Positions 7,381 to 10,000 of a stretch of 10,000 nucleotides of DNA are shown piece after piece (positions within the stretch are counted from its first letter, which is position 1; the number at the start of each line of letters is the position of its first letter). Source of the stretch: Glandiceps talaboti (Eukaryota; Hemichordata; Enteropneusta; Spengelidae); the NCBI RefSeq assembly GCF_964340395.1, contig NC_135567.1:10304484-10314483 (forward strand), written 5' to 3'. A model generated the notes under the pieces. That model was not told the DNA's origin. It ran no database searches and saw only the letters and a list, made by a program, of their open reading frames with translations. The position numbers and the translations under genes are program-made.

Positions 7381-7458
7381 AGGCTCTTAAATTTAAAAAA
7401 AAAATCTGAATAGGACTGACCCCTCTTTGAGTTAATGTACGGCTTTTAACCCAAATTG
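7367..7458. repeat. Weak direct repeat after the SINE-like box
   Basis: GTTAACTAATGTAGGCTCTT then AAATTT (from about 7369) resembles GAGTTAATGTACGGCTTTTA then ACCCAAATT (from about 7430), offset about 60 bp. An A-run lies between them at about 7395-7405. The match is short and imperfect. Confidence 0.3.
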
Positions 7459-8086
7459 TGAACGTCCTTAAATTTCCAACTTTTCAATTTTCAAAGATTT
7501 TCAAGATTTTCAACTCCAATTATCTAACTAATATGATTTTTTTTACTCTTAATTTTTTACGTTTATGCCTTGAATTCACCATGGTACACTTATAACCATT
7601 ACCAAGCTAAGAACCCATCTCCATCCTTACGGGGATATAGTCTGCAACTTGTGTGCCATTTTCCAATATTCTATAAAAAGCATTTGCATAATGTACAAGG
7701 CTAGAACGTATTTTAGAATCAAATTTGAGAATCGTGTGACAGAAATGCATGCACAAATAGGCTTGTAAATTGCAATAATGGTCTCCCTTTTTACAATTTA
7801 TCGGTAATCTAACAATTATATGTAGGTCAGGTTATATGATAAACAATTTCTTTTTACTCTATGGGTTTATATAAAATTATACACTCACTTTCACATTGAC
7901 TTATCGATTTACTTATTTATGGAAAAAATGATTAGTCTTTTAATTGACTTTAAAATTGATTGATTAATAAAAGGTTTTGTTGACGTATTTGGAGTAGTGT
8001 CGTTTGATATAAAGACCAAATAATTGACAAATTGATTAATTCTTGACGATGATCAACTAAATAATCACTTAAATTTAGCTAAGTCT
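7459..8086. other. AT-rich sequence, no gene seen
   Basis: A pyrimidine/A low-complexity patch with repeated TTTTCAA words lies at about 7476-7515, followed by T-runs near 7536 and 7550. The rest is unique AT-rich DNA without a recognisable frame, RNA gene or terminal repeat. Confidence 0.5.
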
Positions 8087-8087
8087 G

Positions 8088-8302
8088 TGTATGTATGTAT
8101 GTATGTATGTATGTATGTATGTATGTATGTATGTATGTATGTATGTATGTATGTATGTATGCATGCATGCATGAATGTATGTAAGTATGTAATTATGTAT
8201 GTATGTATGTATGTATGTATGTATGTATGTATGTATGTATGTATGTATTTATGATTGTATGTAACTATGTATGTATGTATGTATGTATGTATGTATGTAT
8301 GT
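8088..8302. repeat. Long interrupted (TATG)n microsatellite
   Basis: Three runs of TATG are separated by variant patches: GCATGCATGCATGAATG with GTAAGTATGTAATTATG (about 8161-8196), and TATTTATGATTGTATGTAAC (about 8246-8265). The middle and right runs are clean. A minus-strand frame across it reads as repeated IHTY and is not a gene. Confidence 0.95.
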
Positions 8303-8314
8303 CTGTCACACATT

Positions 8315-8338
8315 GTATGTGTGTGAGTGTGTGTCTGG
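8315..8338. repeat. Short (TG)n tail of the microsatellite
   Basis: TGTATGTGTGTGAGTGTGTG follows the TATG array after a TCTGTCACACAT break. It is probably part of the same slippage-prone locus. Confidence 0.7.
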
Positions 8339-8550
8339 ATAACATACGGACATAAATACACGCAATACATTTTATCAAAAGAAAAGAACGGCTTATATTG
8401 CGTGTCAAAGCATTGATATTTTACAAAGTAAACATGGGTCTTAAATGAAATCGTATTATTTATATTAAACTTATTAAAAAGGGATGATATATGTCATTGA
8501 AAAACACAAAGCTAGTCAACCAACATTTATAACGATTTCCAATGAAATTT

Positions 8551-8660
8551 GTATGTATGTATGTGTGATTCGTTTGTTGTTGTTATTGGTGTTGTTGTTG
8601 TTGATGTTGTTATTGTTATTATTGTTGTTGTTGTTGTTGTTTTGTTTTGTTTTGTTGTTT
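8551..8660. repeat. (GTAT)3 then (TTG/TTA)n trinucleotide tract
   Basis: A short GTATGTATGTATGTGTG (8551-8567) is followed from about 8573 by TTG with occasional TTA, GGT and GAT units to about 8640. TTTTG pentamers then run to 8655. The overlapping frame is a run of leucine and valine codons and is a repeat artefact. Confidence 0.88.
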
Positions 8661-9220
8661 TTGTGGGTTTTTATAGGAGGTTGTGTGTCCATGTAGGCAT
8701 ATGTATTTAGGCAACATGCATTGTTTATGTAAAGCTATTTGACCATCCGACTGTCCATAGCTGGCTGTCTAACCTCATATATTTCTATTGATATGTGTGT
8801 ATACCGATATGCCGTTTTAACTCTATTCATCAAAGTTCCCTTCCATCCATTTTTATTCAATTTTGTCAGCGAAATAAAATAACCGCGGAAACTTTCTATA
8901 CTTTTAATTCGCATTACTGGTGCTTTGTGTTTCAAGTGACCGTACAGGAAGTTGAAATCCAATGGGGCCCTAACAAATCACCTGACATTTCGTGTCACAT
9001 TCAATGTATACAATCTTTGCTTTGTTAGCAGCTGGTACGTAATCTCGGGGATTTACATACATATGGCAATATGCATAAAGAAAGGCCATATCTAAATGAA
9101 ACCTTGTCAAAATAAAATGACTTAGTCACTTATCCATCATAGGTTACATGGCACTGGGTCATTTAATAGTACGACCTTACAAACATTTACTTCGATTTGT
9201 ATAACTGTCATAGGTAAACA
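8661..9220. other. Unique sequence, no gene recognised
   Basis: Two overlapping opposite-strand frames (8795-9028 plus, 8735-8962 minus) of 77 and 75 residues have no recognisable motif. A 3'-splice-like TGACCGTACAG ends at 8947, but no donor or family match supports an exon. Confidence 0.45.
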
Positions 9221-9828
9221 GATGTTGGCTTGGTGTTTCACTCATGGGACATTGTAGCTAAAATGATGTAGGATTGGTGTTTCACTCAATGCAACATGAA
9301 ATTTAATACATACACTCGGTTAACTTCTAATGCAACAGACACAATAGGGAACTTGCAAATCCAGACTGAGCAAAGGACTATGGGATTATCTGTGGTAACT
9401 GTTATACCAAATCTGGAGCTACTGATAACATTAACCTCCCGCAATGGCCAGGGTATGAATTGATTATTTGTGGTTAAACCAATGTATCAACATTATTTAC
9501 AACACTAATTGATTAGTATTTATTATCACATTTCCCATGATGCAACATTCAACATGGCGGGTTTGCAAGTTCCCTATTACATAGGTGCCGTGTATAGTGG
9601 GAATGTAGAAGTAGTCAGGTTTAGAAGCCTGTTTTACTGCACTGTGAAAGAATAGCAATGCTTATCAGTGTTCAATGTCATTGGGTAAAGGATCCTGCTG
9701 TGTTTATTGTCTCTGTTATTGTTAGTTAGTCTTGAGTTGAAATATGTCTATCTTTGTGTCAAACACGTAATGTCCCATGAGTGAAAAACCAAGCCTACAT
9801 CATTTTAGCTGTAACAGCCATTGTCCCC
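9221..9828. mobile_element. Inverted-repeat element interrupted by a MITE
   Basis: The left arm (core 9255-9297) contains GCTAAAATGATGTAGGATTG then GTGTTTCACTCA. The right arm (core 9769-9812) contains the reverse complement, reading GCTAAAATGATGTAGGCTTG then GTTTTTCACTCATGGGACATT on the minus strand. The left arm is itself doubled: GATGTTGGCTTGGTGTTTCA at 9221 and GATGTAGGATTGGTGTTTCA at 9265 form a 44-bp direct repeat. The right arm resembles the first copy more closely in GGCTTGG and CATGGGACATT. The MITE at 9347-9574 lies inside. Without it the arms would be separated by about 240 bp. No coding frame is present, and exact termini and a target duplication are not clear. Confidence 0.65.
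9347..9574. mobile_element. MITE with 16-17-bp terminal inverted repeats and TA flanks
   Basis: The left end GGGAACTTGCAAATCC (9347-9362) and the right end, read on the minus strand as GGGAACTTGCAAACCC (9574 backwards), match at 15 of 16 positions. Both ends are flanked by TA (9345-9346 and 9575-9576), consistent with a TA target-site duplication. Perfect inverted identity extends to AATAGGGAACTTGCAAA, so the outer boundary is uncertain by about two to four bases. The element is 228 bp with no coding capacity. TA duplication is typical of the Tc1/mariner superfamily, but the GGG start is not diagnostic and some other groups duplicate TA or TTA/TAA. A decayed same-orientation copy lies at 5613-5865. 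Confidence 0.88.
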
Positions 9829-10000
9829 ATCAATAATACTGTTCAAACTACTTCCATTTCTTTATATGTCATATAAAAGCTGTCATCGCCATATTTGTCT
9901 ATCTTTGTACGGTTCATGTTTTATTCTAGATAAGGGGGCACGATGAGTGCGTACTGAATCTCTGAGTAAACCAAAGACTCGAGTTTTACTTGGTGAAGCA
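9829..10000. other. Unique sequence, no feature seen
   Basis: No gene or array. TGTCTATCTTTGT at about 9897-9909 repeats the same word at about 9745-9757 inside the inverted-repeat element. This may mean repeat sequence extends a little further right, or may be chance. Confidence 0.4.

Noticed and set aside
8065-8370. 101-codon minus-strand frame of IHTY repeats
   Set aside because: Translation of the TATG microsatellite.
8707-8718. TTAGGCAACATG shared with the 49-bp minisatellite units
   Set aside because: Only 12 bases match and similarity stops at both sides, so chance is the likelier explanation.
8795-9028. 77-codon frame with an acceptor-like site at 8947
   Set aside because: No matching donor, no recognisable domain, and an equally long frame overlaps on the other strand.

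Overview
This window looks like non-coding DNA from a multicellular eukaryote. It has no bacterial-style gene packing and no protein family I can recognise. It does hold long tetranucleotide microsatellites, a 49-bp minisatellite, short non-autonomous DNA-transposon-like elements and AT-rich unique sequence. The long TGTC/TGTA/GGAT tracts, whose translations read CLSV or IHTY over and over, together with MITE-rich spacers, fit a marine invertebrate such as a mollusc or another lophotrochozoan. That placement is an inference with low confidence. The window is best read as intergenic or large-intron sequence.

Layout. 1-590: a C-rich tract, then a compound microsatellite drifting from TGTC through GC-rich and GGAT blocks to GTCT, GTAT, AT and GT. 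591-2588: mostly unique sequence, with one short open frame at 1066-1230 that might hold a small exon. 2589-2874: a second compound microsatellite (ACAT, then CT/TGTC, then CCGT). 2875-3902: unique AT-rich sequence. 3903-4550: a 7-copy minisatellite of a 49-bp unit. Its last copy is also the left end of an imperfect palindrome whose right end carries the same unit inverted, so the minisatellite appears to be an expanded terminus of a foldback-like element. 4551-6890: AT-rich sequence with degenerate direct repeats, a GC-richer segment with clustered motifs (4862-5110), an older MITE copy (about 5613-5865) and a 61-bp tandem duplication touching its end. 6891-8086: AT-rich, with a possible tRNA-like SINE fragment near 7311-7380. 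8087-8340: a third microsatellite (TATG/TG). 8551-8660: a TTG/TTA tract. 9221-9828: an inverted-repeat element that encloses a well-preserved MITE (9347-9574, flanked by TA), a nested arrangement.

No set of genes working together can be described. The strongest biology is repeat dynamics: a two-member MITE family (one intact, one decayed), nested insertion, and a palindromic element with one terminus turned into a tandem array. Nearly all longer open frames come from microsatellites or repeats, or begin at non-ATG codons in AT-rich DNA, and I do not annotate them as genes.
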